From Datisca glomerata (Eukaryota; Streptophyta; Magnoliopsida; Cucurbitales; Datiscaceae), in NCBI GenBank assembly GCA_003255025.1, contig QANY01013761.1, positions 62,001 through 126,000 of the forward strand: 64,000 nt of DNA, read 5' to 3'. Made by a program: the position numbers and the translations under genes. The stretch's first letter is position 1. Every line of letters starts with the position of its first letter. Positions 23,300-34,599 of the stretch are shown here, piece after piece. A model generated the notes under the pieces. It was not told where the DNA came from and did not search any database. It saw only the letters and a list, made by a program, of their open reading frames with translations.

Positions 23300-23926
23300 G
23301 ATAAATTACTTTTTCATGCTCTATGTAAAAATTAATACGTAATTATCATTTTGAGATCTGATTTCTAGTAGACAATTAGTATATAACAATTTTGACTAAT
23401 CAAATAAAATGATAGGTGATTTTGTTACTTCGTGATATTTTCTGAAAATTTATTTATTTTTTATATTTATACAATTATAAGTATAAGTAATAAAAAAGTA
23501 TAAAAAGCATTTAATAACATTAACAAAACAATATGTAATGAAAAATGTTATGAAAGACCTACGATAGCAATTATAAAATACCATGAAAGACCTACGTAGT
23601 ATTTATAAAACTCTATAAAAGACCTACTATATCATTTATAAAATGGTATGAAAGGCTTTTTATAGCATTTTTATAACGTTATTAAAGACTTTTTATGGCG
23701 TTTATTAAACGCTATGAAAATCTTTTGATAGCATTTAAAAAACACTACAAAAAACCTTTGATAGCGTTAAAAAAATGCTACCGTAGGCTTTTTCATAGCG
23801 TTTAAAAAATGTTATCATAGGTAGAGGATTTTAATAACGTCGGTATACATAGCGTTTTCATAAACGCTATCGAAACCCTATGATAGCATTTTTTTGGCCG
23901 CTATCGTAGCCTTTCTTGTTGTAGTG
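23300..23926 (+). repeat. CACTA subterminal repeat region, right end
   Basis: About fifteen variants of a short motif alternate in both orientations (tatagcattt, aacgctatcg, aaaatgctatc, gatagcgtt). They would form imperfect hairpins and are the usual transposase binding sites. It is homologous with 18,091-18,635. Confidence 0.8.
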
Positions 23927-23929
23927 GTT

Positions 23930-25235
23930 TCTCACCTTTTATAGAATCTCATATTCGTAACGAGTGGACTTGCTGTAAAAAATTGAGAACTTGTGGGTTG
24001 TGGTGATGATGGTGATAATTGTTTTATGGTTTATCATTGCATTAATCGTGCTGAGATATGGGAATAAAGCAGTCAGTGGAGGTATTTGCAATTAAAGGAT
24101 AATTTTGCAGATGTAGATACATCTACTAGTGTTGGTTATTAGATAATAGATAGATTAGATATTCGATGAGATATCCCATGATTCAGTATATTATTGATTA
24201 ATTAAATACATGTATATTCTTTTTGAATCTTTCATTCGCTAGGAGCTGGATGCGAAGAAATTATCATGTCCGGTTTAGTAGTAGAGATGGAATTGAGAAA
24301 CAACCATCAACTGTAACCCCAAAAGAACCAGATTGCTTAAGCACCATAGAGGAAGAATGAAAGAAATATCTTATCGAGGTAATCGTATTTGCTTCGGTAG
24401 ATACGCTCTTCAGGCACTTTTTGATTTGTAACCTAGTTGTTGTATATGCTTTTTTGTTTTGTAATTGATGTTATTTTGTTTATTTGAAACTTTAATCAAA
24501 AGAAGACTATCTAGTAATGCAAATTGGTTAAATAATAGAGCACCTATACTTTTGTTAAAAATATTATAACGTGCATATTGCATGTCCTCTGTGTTTCGTA
24601 CCTAATAGCTTTGTTCCAAGTAACTTTTCCAATATGGCAGAGAAATATGGTAGCACTCTCAATACCGCTGATTTGCATGAGTTTAACAAATGGGATGACC
24701 CTCTCAATGATACAAATGAATAGTTTTGTTTATCCAATGGTAAGATTATTCTATAGTAGTATGCATTATCTCATTCACATTACAAATTCTGTTAAGGGGT
24801 ACTGAAATTAAATTAACCATGGTCAACCTTAACCAAACTCGGGTAAAACTCATTAGGGCCATATTTTACAACACAGTCCACTCACTATAACATATATGAG
24901 ATTCTATAGGAGGCAAAAAATCCTGTGAAAATTAATTCACAGGATTCCAACGATGCCTATATTATCCAATATTGTGGAAAGTCCATATTTTTCGTAGTGC
25001 TCTTTCCCGCTACAAAGAACGCACTTGTTTTCATTTTTTTGGGGTTTGGCAATTCCAAACTCGATTTTCATGAACTGCGAGACATCCAGATGGATAAGAA
25101 AATACATTCTGAATCACGTGGAAGCTCTTAAGTTGATATATGATCAGCCATGATATTTAAACATGAATTCAAGTTCGGTGGCAATAAACTGCATGTAATG
25201 TATAGGTTGTTACGTCACATTATCGGATTTATTTG
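23930..25235 (+). other. Probable CACTA interior, no gene recognised
   Basis: Scattered short plus-strand frames (24,578-24,805; 24,925-25,131) have no motif I can assign. The piece MAEKYGSTLNTADLHEFNKW near 24,640 looks like a real exon but is unidentified. Because a CACTA right end follows at 25,766, this is probably interior sequence of that element. Confidence 0.4.
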
Positions 25236-25766
25236 ACAGACTGAGTGAAGAAGAAGCAAGAGAGGGGAGACGAGGGAGTTGAGGAGACTTGATAATGAGA
25301 GATGAGGGTTGTCACGAGGGAGAGAGAGGAGAGGTGAAACTCTTAGTCTTAGCTTTGGGTTTTTCAGTTTTTATCTTTTTGAATTCTTTTGCTTCAATTC
25401 CCCGTCGGCGACCAATAGTTTCGCAAAACACACGAAAATGACATTGTAAGAGATTATTTTCTCTTACAACATTTTATAAAACACCCTTGTGAAATATGTC
25501 AAACATATTTACACGATGTTATAAAGAAAACCGTCGTAACCAATAACGACACTTTATAATTGTCGTAGTAAAATATCATTTTCTTTTACGATGTTTTCTG
25601 TGAAATATAATTGATACATTAACACGATGTTATAAAAATTTACCATCATAAATACATAATAATTTATGACGGTAACAAATTTATTAGTAAAATTATGACA
25701 TTACTAAAATGAACCGCCGTCTATATTTTTCGCCTATCGTTGTTAAAGGTCAAATTTCTAGTAGTG
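25236..25766 (+). mobile_element. Third CACTA right end (orphan)
   Basis: It ends caaatttctagtagtg at 25,766, the complement of a CACTACTAGAAATTTG terminus. Upstream are repeats of a different subterminal motif (acgatgtt, gacggt, cgtcgta, ttataacatcg). A purine-rich run gagagg...gagagagagg at 25,255-25,335 mirrors the CT-rich leaders of the left ends. The right flank is att. No left end with that flank is found; the terminus is more like the one at 19,551 (14 of 16 matches) than the right end at 23,926 is. Confidence 0.75.
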
Positions 25767-27800
25767 ATTTGGTTAAGGGCGTTTGGTATATGTTGTGTTT
25801 TGTGTTGTACACAGATCAACAGAGGTCCTGTACTGACAATATATTTGTTACCCATTAAATCTTAGCTTTTTCTTATCACATATTTGGTACAGTAGACATG
25901 CAACCCTCTGCCAACAATTATTGAACCAAATCCATATCACGAAGTCTTCCTGTGTGATTTTGTTTCTTTTTTCTGAATCACAGTGATTGAAGGGTAAAAA
26001 AACCAAAATAATAGCAACAATAATGGGCAATAAATTTCCATGGTAGAATGTCTGCACTTATAATTCCTTGCATTTCAATATTAATTCTACATATGACCAA
26101 ATAGGACAACAAAATTGCCAAGCCCATATAAGAGGTGTATGGCTCTAACTTAAATTATCTTTGGAGTAATTTCATACTTTAATTAACAAGTCTATAATAC
26201 ATTGCATCTCATTCTTCCTCTATGGTAGAAGATACACCAAGGTGCTCTAGTGAAATTGGAGTTTTAGTGGGCCATTAATTAAGATACTAACGTTTTCAAA
26301 AGACCATTTTAGCGCATCTTTGGCCACAGAAGAAAGTCAAAAAGTAAGTTAAACAGGCTTGTTAAAATGTACAACACGATTCCAAAGATCTCGATCATAA
26401 AATAGAGCAATAAGGATTTCACCTCATTGTTTTTTAATGTTAATATCTCTATAGGATATGTTTTCCACAGAGGCATGGAGAATGCCAAAGATGACATTAA
26501 TTCTATATTCAGGCACAACTTTCTTCTTGGATACTGACTTCCTTCAAGTATATTATTGATCCAACAAGTAATCAATTCTCTCACTTAAGGGAATGATCAT
26601 TGTCCTTTTCTTACTCATCTTTAAGTTTCAGTTTTGTTGGTGACACTTGGACAATACCTGTACAGGTTAGAGAAAATCGACTAAGCACATAGAGGAGGAA
26701 AAAAAGTGGAAACTTAAATAATCAGAATTTTTCAAAGGGATCTCACAAGGATTGTTTAGTCTTGCTACATAAAATATCAGCAACACGCATGCTAACTTGT
26801 ACAGATAAAAGAATATCACATGTAGATGTTGGGTAGAGTCACAAATGTTCAGATAAGTCATCGACAGTAGTCAGGTTATTGTTGTATGTCATTTGTCAGA
26901 GACCATTGTTATGCTTAATGACTTGCAGTTCAACCAGTATCGATGTTTTAGAAGCGTTGTCAGCAGAGTGTGAATATATTTTCAAGAATCGGTTCCTTGC
27001 AAGAACTGTTAAACCTTGCAATTTTTTTCTGCTCAAAACCATTTGTTCACTTTTTGAAAATAGATACGAATGCCTCTTCAATATCTTATGTAGAGCAAAT
27101 ATTGAGGGGGATCCAAATGCCAACGTGAGATCATATTGTAAACATACCCCGTTGTTGGATGAGATCTCAATAGCGTCAATCTGCTGAGCACGCTAAGTGA
27201 TACAAAAATGTTTGACATTTTTTGTTCTTGTTTCATTTAAAGCCTCTTTACACTGTTGATGTCACTGTAAGCGGTCAAGATCGTTCAGGAGATGATGTAT
27301 GTACAAGAGGCACATTGGGTGCCTACATTGAACTTTCATTATAATAGCAGACAAATAGACTACTCAAAATAATACTCCAAAATCACACGTAAAAATAAAC
27401 TTCTCTATACGTGGATGAGGAGAAAACCATAAAATCACACATCCCATGAGCTTTTTCCAGCCCCTTCCATATATTTTTTTCCTTATCACCTAAGTTCTGA
27501 CATAAGAAGGGATCATTGAATGATCTGGCTCGTCTAATGTAAATGGAACTGCCCAGATTCGTTGGGTCCAAAAATCAATAAGGTATTTAAGTTTTTTTCT
27601 CTCTTTTGTTCAAGGTAATTTATGATGTTACTTTTTGAAGATCAAAATTTGATTATCTCTTGTTCCATCAAACATCAACGATCCATGTCACTTGGTTCAT
27701 AATTTATTATCTGTTATTGAGTTCATAAACACATTCCTAAAGACTATTGGTACTCGGCTTTGGAATCTTCGAAGTGCTTAGAAATAGCATAATACTCAAC
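25767..27800. other. No recognisable gene
   Basis: About 2 kb with several 60-100-codon frames on both strands. The plus frame at 26,879-27,187 (102 codons, three or more cysteines) and its minus shadow have no motif I know. The minus frame at 27,383-27,571 (LGSSIYIRRARSFNDPFLCQ) also looks protein-like but is unidentified. Some may be captured gene pieces in decayed transposon DNA. Confidence 0.4.
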
Positions 27801-27824
27801 AAAATCCAAGCCATTAACTTCTTA

Positions 27825-28135
27825 TAAGATGATGTTCCTACACGATGTCATAATTAAATATCACGGTGGAGTTCGTTACATTTATCATATCATTGAGGAT
27901 ATATGTTCTCATGGATTTGGCGCATTCATATTTGACATGTGGAAGGTGATGGATATGAATATGGTTCTCTTTGACATATATTATATCCTACCTAATTCGG
28001 GGGTCTTTTACAAGTGAAAGATAGTAATGACTTGACAACAATGTTCAACCATCATCATGTTATAAGGAAAATAAAACTCATCATTCCAGATAATTCTAGC
28101 AACTATTCAAGTGATGAAGAAATGGGTGATTCCTA
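27825..28135 (+). pseudogene. MULE N-terminal PB1-like domain remnant
   Basis: The plus strand reads HDVIIKYHGGVRYIYHI, then GFGAFIFDMWKVM and FDIYYILPNSGVFYK; after a frameshift near 28,010 it continues KDSNDLTTMF, IRKIKLIIPD and SSDEEMGDS. This has the layout of the PB1-like domain at the N terminus of many plant Mutator-like transposon proteins (h-h-G-G, F-D-x-W, Y-Y-x-x-P, a D-S-D-x-x-x-M-F segment, then an acidic serine-rich linker). The downstream SWIM and MULE transposase domains are absent. The call rests on motif spacing only. Confidence 0.45.
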
Positions 28136-28286
28136 GGCTGACTCTGACGTATTGGTCGACTTAGAGGCATTTTTCTGTATTTTGTTTTCTTAATGCAATT
28201 TCACTTTTCTTAGGTTCTTTATAATCTCAGTGTTTTTCTTTTTTCTAATGATCTCATGAACTAATATGTTCTTTTAGAGAACAGAA

Positions 28287-28900
28287 TGATCGCATTTTTT
28301 ATCACAACGCTAAGGGAGGTTCTAATTTTCGGGGAAGCGGGGCGCATGAACAAAAATTACAACCCACCTAAAATTACTCTTTCAATTCTCTCTCTCTATA
28401 TCTCTCTCTTTCAACCTCTCTCATATCTCTCTCAGCTTCAACCTCTCCTCAACGTCAAAGCTCAAGGATCTTAGGGCTCAGGAATCAGCTCACTCTTTCA
28501 TCTTTCTCTCGAGAAGCTCTCTCTGGTGAAGCTCTCTCTCTGGTGTATTTCTCACACAGTGCCTCTCTTTAACCTTCATAGACTGTGTGATGAAGCTCAC
28601 AGACAACTCTCTCAGCAGTGAAGCTCACAGAGCTTTTCCTCGCTAGGTGAAGCTCTCTCTGAGATATTTCTTGTATACCTCTCTTACAACTCTCTATTTA
28701 AAATGTCTATCATGGATTTATCACAGCTCTCTCTTTGAGCCTACTACTGTAGTTTCCAGTCTTAGCTCTATGAACTCGTCAATTCCTTACTTAGTTGGGA
28801 ATGCTCTCTCGAAGGTCTCTCTCTAAGCTCTCTTATTTTCATTTACCAGCATAACTCCTCCCTATCCCAGCTTCTCTTCATTTGGGTAAATCCCTAATTC
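28287..28900 (+). mobile_element. Truncated CACTA left end
   Basis: From about 28,287 the sequence aligns with the inside of the left end at 19,585-19,690: cacaacgctaagggaggttct against caaaacactaagagaagtct, then aatttt(a/c)cgg, gcgcatgaacaaaa against gcgggagcaaaa, and cccacctaaaatt against cccgcctaaaatt. The terminal CACTA bases themselves are missing. A CT-rich leader with many ctctctc runs and aagctctctctg units follows, as at 19,780-19,950. Confidence 0.7.
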
Positions 28901-29917
28901 TCTGCTATGATTTAAACTTCCTATGATGGGCTTTTATTGTTTTGTTGAGATTTGTTATGAAATGAAAAAAAATAGAGAAAAAGGAGCAGAGGGGCTCTCG
29001 GGTTCAGATTGAGAAAGAACGAAAGATTGATAGAAACATTTAGAGGATTTGGTGTGTTTGATTGTGATAGGATAGAAAGATATTCCAAGGCAACAATTGG
29101 GTCTGCTAGATACTTGTAGATGACAACTCCATTTCCTGTTGGTTTTTATTTTTTATGGAGATTGCTATAATATCTTTATAATATTGAATCTTTAAAAATC
29201 TGAGCTTCTCGTGCTTGTAATCTAGTTTATATCATGATTTTTCTAGTTGGTTGAATTCAAAAGTGGGGGTTCAGAGGATTTTAGATGAATTGGTATTAGA
29301 AGAAACACTTGTTGGATGTTTCTTTGGGTTAGGATGCTTATTACTTAGTAAGTATCTAATGCAATATCTCACAAGCACAAATGAAGCAAGGGATAACTGA
29401 TGGTACACTTAATTCATATAGCTAATTAGTTTTTGGTTCTATAGTGTTATGTTTAATTTCTGAGTTTTCTTGATGAGTGTTCTATGTCTGAAATATAATA
29501 GGTAGCATATCCTTAACCACATATAAAATCTGATGCAAATAGGCAATGATTCTTAGGTGACCCTACAATTGTGATGTGTGTTTGATTTTTCAGTATTGAG
29601 ATGTTAGAGTAGTGCTAAAACAAGTGTTACAGTCATGACTATGTAGCTCAAACAGAGAAACTAGCGTTGTCTGTTGCAGTAGCATTTGTCTTTTGCATAG
29701 GACATAGATCACCACAATCAGATATGATAGGATTTGAAGCAAATTTTGTTAATAGATGAAATGAGATGTTGACACTTAGGGAAGGCCATGAGATGCTTAC
29801 AGAGAACTTGCTTGAAACCTTAGTTTGTTTTGGTTGCAACTTCCAAATATACTTCCCTCGCTATAGTTTTAGGTTCAATGATGCACCCCCTAGTATCAGA
29901 TGTAAAGTTTGTGAACT
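28901..29917. other. Possible CACTA interior, no gene recognised
   Basis: No recognisable motif. A plus-strand frame around 29,655-29,870 (LSVAVAFVFCIG, then HEMLTENLLETLVCFGC) and its minus shadow may be coding debris. It ends where the copia family B LTR similarity begins. Confidence 0.35.
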
Positions 29918-31155
29918 GGTTTATTGATGAGTGTGTGAATAAATGAACTTGGCCAAGTATTCGATGAAATGAGTCATGGAATAAGACATGTGAGTTATAC
30001 GAGACAATTCACTATAATGTCTCTCTTATTTACAGTCAATGAAGGAGTTGAGCAAATAATAACAAGAAAGGTAAAATTATAATTTTACATTTCACTCTTG
30101 TTACTAGTATTCACGATGGGTATTATGTTAAAATATTTTGTGGACCTCTAGTGTTTATTTACACCAACAGAAAATGTAGCGCGTATGAATCAAGAGTTGA
30201 TTCGGCATCGAATCTCTAGTGGAATCGTACGATGTCATCATTAAATAGGTCAGAAATTTATGGACATAAATTCACCGGGTATCTGAATCCTAAACTTTGT
30301 TCATGTGAGTCCATTTAGTCTCAGAAATATTCCCATCACAAATATGTGATAGGTGATCACTTAAGTTAGTTAACTGTAATAGTTGTATTGAATTAATTAT
30401 TTATTATTTTCTAATTATTAGATAATTAGTTAAATAAAATTAATTAATTAATTGATAATAATCAATTATATTTATCAATTTCGATTTATGAATTTTGATA
30501 CAACTAAAACTCTAGAAGATCATGTAACTTTCGGCAATAATAGATAATTAGGGGAATTTTAAGAAATTTTATAATATATGGATATATTTGTAAATAGCAA
30601 AAATTACATTTTGATAAATATCTAATAGTAATTTGTTTCCAAAGAGATAATGAGGATAATATACAGTTGTTGTTATCAACACACAAAAGGAGGTAAAAAT
30701 GTTTTATCATCTCACTACTGTAGCCGCCGAAATTAATCTGGAGAATGGAAGATTTGATTTTTCTTCTTCAATAATTTTGAGAGCCCACACTCAAATTCCT
30801 GCATAAAATTCTTCTATTTTATGAAATTAGTTGGTGGTTGTTGGTGGAATAATTCAAAAATCGTTCGTGGAAGATCAAGTTCGTGATTTTGATCTCAAAG
30901 TTTGAAGAACTTGAAGAACGCTCGAGTGAGTTCCACTAGTTCATAAATTCTCTGATACACAGTAAAGGTGAAAAATTATTTTCCCTTAATCTATTCGTTT
31001 TAATATCGTATATGCATGATCAAACTAAAATTGGTTTTAAATTATTTAATACGATTAGATAAGTTAAATCGAAAAATATTTTTGATATTCCGCCCACGAA
31101 CCGTTCATGGTTCAAATCTAATTTTCATTAATTTTAAAATCAATCGATCTTAGCA
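29918..31155 (+). repeat. Left-arm LTR of copia family B, 5'-truncated
   Basis: It aligns in inverted orientation with 40,372-41,680: for example gaattcatgc...-type anchors near 30,190 and acgaaccgttcatggttcaa near 31,098. It ends cgatcttagca at 31,155, an LTR-type CA end. The outer 500 bp of the LTR, present in the right arm, is missing here. Confidence 0.8.
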
Positions 31156-31202
31156 TGATATTGGTGAAGGCTTCTAGGTCGTCAACCAAAACCAACCATT
31201 TT

Positions 31203-31693
31203 AATTAGATTGCAAAGAGATAATGAGTATTAATACAGTTGTTGTTATCAAGACACAAAAAGAGATAAACACGTTTTATCCTCTTACTACTGTTGCCGCC
31301 GAAATTAATCTGAAGAAGGAAGATTTGATTTGTCTTCTTCAATCATTTAAAGAGTCCACACTCAAATTTCTATGTAAAATTTTTCTGAGATATATTTCTG
31401 AAATTAACGGGTGGTTGTTAATGGACTAGTTCAAAAATCGTTCGTGAAAGATCAAGTTCATGATTTTGATTTTAAAGCTTAAAGACCCCTCGAGGGAGTA
31501 CCACCATATCAGAAATTAGTAAAAGTGAAAAATTATTTTCCCTTTCATTTTAATATTGTATATGCATCATCAAACTAAAATTGGTTTAAATTATTTAATA
31601 TGATTAAATAAAAAAATTTTGATATTCCACCCACGAACCGTTCATGGTTCAAATCTAATTTTTTTTTAATTTTAAAACTGATCGATCCTAGCA
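31203..31693 (+). repeat. Second, tandem copy of the LTR 3' portion
   Basis: 31,203-31,693 repeats 30,631-31,155 in the same orientation. Both contain caaagagataatgag, cagttgttgttatcaa, gccgccgaaattaatctg, aaaaatcgttcgtg and acgaaccgttcatggttcaa, and both end cgatc(t/c)tagca. The copies are separated by 47 bp. The real primer site follows the second copy. Confidence 0.9.
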
Positions 31694-31695
31694 AT

Positions 31696-31707
31696 TGGTA
31701 TCATAGC
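31696..31707 (+). other. Primer-binding site (initiator methionine tRNA type), left arm
   Basis: tggtatcatagc, two bases after the LTR end, matches the standard copia primer site tggtatcagagc at 11 of 12 positions. It fixes plus orientation of this arm. Confidence 0.85.
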
Positions 31708-33440
31708 GCAGGTTTAAGATTATACATATAGATAATTAAAATGAGTGTATCATGAATTTTATGGATATTGGCATATGTTTGAATAGTAGATTCAAATTTT
31801 TTTTGAATATGTTTTGTGATTGGCTCTCGAACTATTAGCTCTAAGCATTTTTAATTTAGAATTGATATACGCCGAATTTGAGGTATAGGAATTTATTCAA
31901 TTTAATTATTGCAATTTTTGTAAATTTTAAATTCAATCTAAATTCATTATCGCTTCAAAATTGCCTTAAGAAATAACTCAAAACCGCCACCGAGAAGTCG
32001 ACAGACAACCATCGAGAAGACTCTAGAAATGCTATTGTTCACATCAGTACTGTTCATATGGGTACTGTTCATATGGGTACTGTTCATATGGGTACTGTTC
32101 ACTGGTGGTACTGTTCACTGCTGGCCGCCGCTTGCCGCTCGCCGTTGCTGCCATGTGTTGTCCCTTGCACAGTAGAGTCCTAATCACATTAGGAAACCTA
32201 CAAGTTTTGGAAACTCATGGTTTTAGGAAACCTAGAGTTTTTGAAATTCAAATTGGAAATATGATTTTAAAATCAATTTAGACCCTACTTTATTTTTAAT
32301 TTAATTTGGTAAATTTTTCAAAACTTGTATAATTCTTATTTTTTAAAAAATTATTTTAAAAATAAATCAATTTACTAATTACTTGGTAATTTGTTTATCA
32401 AAGTAAAAATAGTGTGGAAAGTTCAAATTTTTAAACTGAAAATTATTTTTAAATATGAGACTAATATTTTGTAAAGTGTTACAAAATGGTGGGACAACAT
32501 GGAGATGAAGGAGTAAATTGAAGATGCCATGGAGATTAGTTCATAAATTAATTTGTAACTTATTTATTATTCTTTATGAGTTGTAATTAGAAATGAACCA
32601 ATAGGGAGGTCAAATTTAAATATATGATTTAATTTTAATCGTAAATCATCATATAACATGCCATATAGATTAGAAACATGTCAATATCAAATTATCATGT
32701 AGCATGTACACACAACATTGTAAATTAATTTATAATGGTTATTATTTAATTACTGTGCAAAATTTATAATGGTTATAATTTAAAATTAGGATTTAAAAAT
32801 AATAAGAGATTTATAAATTTCATCACGTTTTACAAATTAATAAAAGTTATATATTTTGAAAAACAACCAAAAAACCATTTTTTCACAAACTAAGTGAGAA
32901 TGTCGTTTACGTTGAAACATTCACAAGGTCTCCAACGTAAACTCTATCGTGCCACGAGCAAGGGTTAGAACTGCTCATAGCGGTGCTCACTTGAATGTGA
33001 GAAACTTTAGATTCGTGTCAGTTTGAGTCATCGAGTTGCTTCAAAAGCTAAGACTTCTAAAGGGAGTGGTGGGGTAGGGTCATCCCATATACAGAGTGTT
33101 AGTTCATAGCAACTTTTAAGAGTCGATGTGTTGGTTAAACTCGTAGACTGAAGAACATTGGAATCTCCCTGTAGGGACTAGTCAATGGGGCCAAGGTGAG
33201 CAAAACCATTGGTTATTGGTTGAGCTAGATGTTGAGACATTTGAGCGTTAACCAAATGAGAAGAGTCTCGATGCGATAGGAGATAATTTGGATTTTATCC
33301 CTCGATGAGACAAGCTCTCATTTTTACCATAACATAAGAGGAAATATTTTTTTTAATGGATTTTAAAATATTTAGTAGTTGCATCATGCATCATAATTTC
33401 CTAAACAATTGAGCATTTATTTACACCGTTTTATTTATTC
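31708..33440 (+). other. Left-arm leader of copia family B
   Basis: Non-coding. It contains the 15-bp minisatellite at 32,033-32,124 and a GC-richer block, both present in diverged form in the right arm near 39,900-40,020. Around 32,890-33,340 the block from gtctccaacgtaaactc to tccctcgatgagacaagctc is mirrored at 38,930-39,320. I see no gene. Confidence 0.7.
32033..32124 (+). repeat. 15-bp minisatellite in the copia leader
   Basis: The unit tactgttcatatggg occurs three times exactly (32,048-32,092), followed by two variants (tactgttcactggtgg, tactgttcactgctgg) and preceded by a degenerate one. The right arm has only degenerate gtgaacagtaccgg-like units. Confidence 0.9.
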
Positions 33441-33449
33441 TTTCGGTAA

Positions 33450-34170
33450 TATGTCGCTATCCCCTCTCTCAACTATTCTTAACGCAAATAAATTCAACGG
33501 TGAAAATTATGTGGATTGGAACGAAATATTGATATCGTTCTGATGGTAGAAAAGCACAAGTCCGTAGTCACTACCCCTTGTCCTCTTGAGCCTATTGTTG
33601 AATCAACTCAAGAGGACAATTATGCTTATGCTTCTTGGTTGCGTTCTGAGAAGATCGCCAGATGTTACATCTTGGCATCTATGAGCAATGTGTTGCAGCA
33701 TCAACAACATAACTTTGAGACTTCCATTGATATGATGTTAAACATTAGGGTCGTCAAGCCAGACAGACAGCTGTTCGTAACTTCATGAACTACATGATGG
33801 ACCTAGAACTCCTGTCAAAGAACATATGATGTTGATCGTAGATTATCTGAATGAAATGGAGATCATAGGTGATGAGGTAGATGGCGAGACTCAAATGGAT
33901 ATGATCCTAGAGACTTTGCCTAGTACCTTTGAGAACTTCAAGCTTAATTATTCGATGAATAAGCTGAACTATTGATTTTCTGAGCTTATGACGGAGCTGC
34001 AAGTTGCTGAGACCCTGCTTCTGAAGTGCAAGATGAAATCTAGAGAGGCTGACTTTACTGAAAGTAGGCCTTCCACGTCTAGCTTTAAGAAGAAACAGAG
34101 AAGGGGCTAAGGAAAGCAAAGAAGCAAAAGTTGAGAGCTGCCAAAGGCAAAAGCACCGCGAGATCTTAAA
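33450..34170 (+). pseudogene. Copia family B gag, left arm, broken
   Basis: The plus strand reads NKFNGENYVDW, then after a one-base shift near 33,518 NIDIVLMVEKHKSVVTTPC, EPIVESTQED and, after further shifts, EHMMLIVDYLNEMEIIGDEV and DMILETLPSTFENFKLNYSM. This is the copia gag (UBN2-type) core, which would form the particle. The corresponding zinc-knuckle segment seen in the right arm is missing here. No start codon is preserved at the expected place, and several frameshifts occur. Confidence 0.85.
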
Positions 34171-34171
34171 G

Positions 34172-34500
34172 TATAGTAATGTTTACTGAGGCCTGTTCTA
34201 CAGCTTCTAACCACATTTATTGCTCCTTACAAGGATTCAAGGAAATCTGGAGGCTTGACGAGGGCGAGTTCAACTTCTGCAGGGGGAATGAAGCACTAGT
34301 ATTGGCTGCATCAGTAGGAACTTTAAATTATGTTTTGAGAAACATTTTATTATTTGGCGTGATGTGTTATTATGTCCTGAGTTTTGGGAAGAAATTGATA
34401 TCAATTGGTGCATTAATTGAGCAAAGATTTGATCTAAAATTCATTGATAAAGTTATTGGTATTTTTAGAAATGAATGCTTAATTACTATTGCATGAATGA
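34172..34500 (+). pseudogene. Copia protease region, left arm, active-site segment deleted
   Basis: A 105-codon open frame reads MFTEACSTASNHIYCSLQGF, then RLDEGEFNFCRGN and FGKKLISIGALIEQRFDLKF. It is the copia protease/pre-integrase stretch, which would cleave the polyprotein. Between TEAC and the following S-x-N-H the segment with the catalytic D-S-A is absent; the right arm still has it (IVDSAATNH). An in-frame deletion therefore removed the active site while the frame stayed open, which is misleading. Confidence 0.75.
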
Positions 34501-34599
34501 TTAATAAATTGTATCACGTAAAACCTATAGTAAACATTATTTGTGACACTAAAATGAATATCGAGTCACATAGGGATAGTAAAAGGTTGAATTATGACT

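Larger units (their letters stand above)
19551..23926 (+). mobile_element. CACTA-type DNA transposon carrying a TPC1 exon
   Basis: The left terminus cactacaagaaatatg (19,551) and right terminus ctttcttgttgtagtg (ending 23,926) are CACTA inverted ends. Both flanks are gtt (19,548-19,550 and 23,927-23,929), the 3-bp target duplication of this superfamily. The interior has a CT-rich leader (19,770-19,960), scattered exon-like pieces and dense subterminal repeats at the right end. I recognise no transposase domain, so it is probably non-autonomous. The two ends do not share subterminal motifs, so an alternative pairing (19,551 with 25,766) remains possible. Confidence 0.7.
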
